Assembly: GCA_020636905.1 (NCBI GenBank)
Contig: JACJWX010000005.1
Span: 62,001 to 126,000, forward strand
DNA from: Actinomycetota bacterium
GTDB taxonomy: Bacteria; Actinomycetota; Thermoleophilia; Miltoncostaeales; Miltoncostaeaceae
Direction of reading: 5' to 3'
DNA length: 64,000 bases
Part shown: one piece after another, positions 60,416 to 64,000 of the stretch
Layout: each line of letters starts with the position of its first letter
Numbering within the stretch: position 1 is the first letter of the stretch
The notes under the pieces: model-generated
Told to the model about the DNA's origin: nothing
Seen by the model: the letters and a program-made list of their open reading frames with translations, nothing else
The model's database searches: none
Program-made: the position numbers and the translations under genes

Positions 60416-60739
60416 CTATCGGGCCAGCATTTCGATCAGCTCGCTGCGCTGGCGCTCGGTCAGCCCGCCGATCGTCTTGCCCTGGGAGATTCGGCAGTGG
60501 TTGAGGAACCGTGTCGCTTTGACCTTCCCGTACTTCGGGACGGCCATGAGCATGTCGAAGGTTTTTGCGCTCTCCACGAACCACGGCGGGGTGGAGATGA
60601 TCTCGATGATCGAGACCTGCCCCGCCTTCAGATCACGCTTCAACTGCGCGCGAAGACTGCGGATTTCGTTGGCGCGTTTGAGCGCCGCCATCCGCTGGTC
60701 GGGAGAACGTTCGGGTGTTTTGTGTGGATCGGGGGTCAT
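60416..60739 (-). CDS. mihF: Actinobacterial integration host factor
   Basis: Nucleoid-associated DNA-binding protein found in Actinobacteria. 107 residues: a basic N-terminal helix region (RMAALKRANEIRSLRAQLKRD) and the conserved core STPPWFVESAKTFDMLMAVPKYGKVKATRFLNHCRIS followed by TIGGLTERQRSELIEML, a helix-two-turn-helix fold. Normally followed by gmk, as here. A near-consensus promoter lies directly upstream. Strong taxonomic marker. Confidence 0.96.
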   Translation of the reverse strand: MTPDPHKTPERSPDQRMAALKRANEIRSLRAQLKRDLKAGQVSIIEIISTPPWFVESAKTFDMLMAVPKYGKVKATRFLNHCRISQGKTIGGLTERQRSELIEMLAR

Positions 60740-60887
60740 GGTTCAGCGGAGCATAGGGGGTGGTGGTGGGTCGTGACAACGCCAGACGTGCAGCAGTTTC
60801 CCCGACTGAGACCACAAATGTCTGACCGTCGATCTGAGGTTGTGGGTTCAGCGCAAAATGGCGAAATGCCGGTGACGACGGACGAAT
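60740..60887 (-). other. carB-mihF intergenic region
   Basis: 148 bases, lower G+C than the genes around it. It holds the mihF promoter. pyrF, which often sits between carB and mihF in Actinobacteria, is absent. A 31-codon plus-strand frame (from 60818) is present but unsupported. Confidence 0.6.
60750..60779 (-). promoter_or_regulatory. Promoter of mihF
   Basis: On the minus strand TTGTCA (60774-60779) and TATGCT (60750-60755) are 18 bases apart, the closest match to the vegetative consensus in the window. The -10 ends eleven bases before the ATG, giving a leader of only about four bases and no ribosome site. Confidence 0.75.

Positions 60888-64000
<3,113 letters not shown>

Overview
The window is about 70% G+C and almost fully coding. 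It holds chromosomal housekeeping genes with no rRNA, tRNA, insertion sequence, phage or CRISPR signal that I can see. The actinobacterial integration host factor (mihF) beside gmk and coaBC, the rpsO-pnp-M16-dapB order and the many 4-base start/stop overlaps point to Actinomycetota. A fused secDF, an E. coli-type long argG and the absence of rpoZ between gmk and coaBC suggest a deep-branching class (Thermoleophilia-like is my guess, low confidence).

Layout. 1-9.2 kb: the N-terminal part of ftsK (cut by the left edge), a Mn-type superoxide dismutase, a membrane GGDEF/EAL regulator, RNase J, dapA, a TrmH-type methyltransferase and a collagen-like exported protein. 9.3-11.8 kb: a copZ-copA copper efflux pair. 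12-16.5 kb: two unknown genes, a cupin and a molybdate locus (modE-like, modA, modB, modC, cupin, unknown), all joined by 3- or 4-base overlaps. 16.5-23 kb: aldo/keto reductase, dapB, M16 peptidase, pnp, rpsO with a structured leader, and a DedA protein. 23-35 kb: bifunctional rel, recJ, a pair of undescribed paralogous proteins with a shared C-terminal domain and long acidic Trp-containing regions, secDF and yajC.

34.8-43.6 kb: a PAP2-family protein and GT4 glycosyltransferase (probably envelope lipid or glycolipid work), an unknown protein, a second aldo/keto reductase, long-type argG, a divergent moeA, an FKBP isomerase and ruvAB. 43.6-52.6 kb: the classical rimP-nusA-ylxR-infB-ylxP-rbfA-nrnA-truB-ribF translation/transcription operon on the minus strand, with a terminator-like hairpin in its leader. 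52.7-58.5 kb: dtd and a YbjN-like gene, divergent from a shared palindromic promoter, then a TPR gene, transglutaminase, DUF58 and MoxR. 58.6-64 kb: coaBC, gmk, mihF and carB (cut by the right edge).

Two features recur. Many genes without a Shine-Dalgarno have a TANNNT -10 box 7-9 bases before the start codon, implying leaderless mRNAs. At convergent gene ends the stop codons lie inside terminator-like hairpins. The points most worth a second look are the paralogous acidic-protein pair (28.1-31.2 kb), the ylxR gene with no standard start codon, the Cys/His motif added to NusA, the rpsO and rimP leaders, and the degenerate MoeA.
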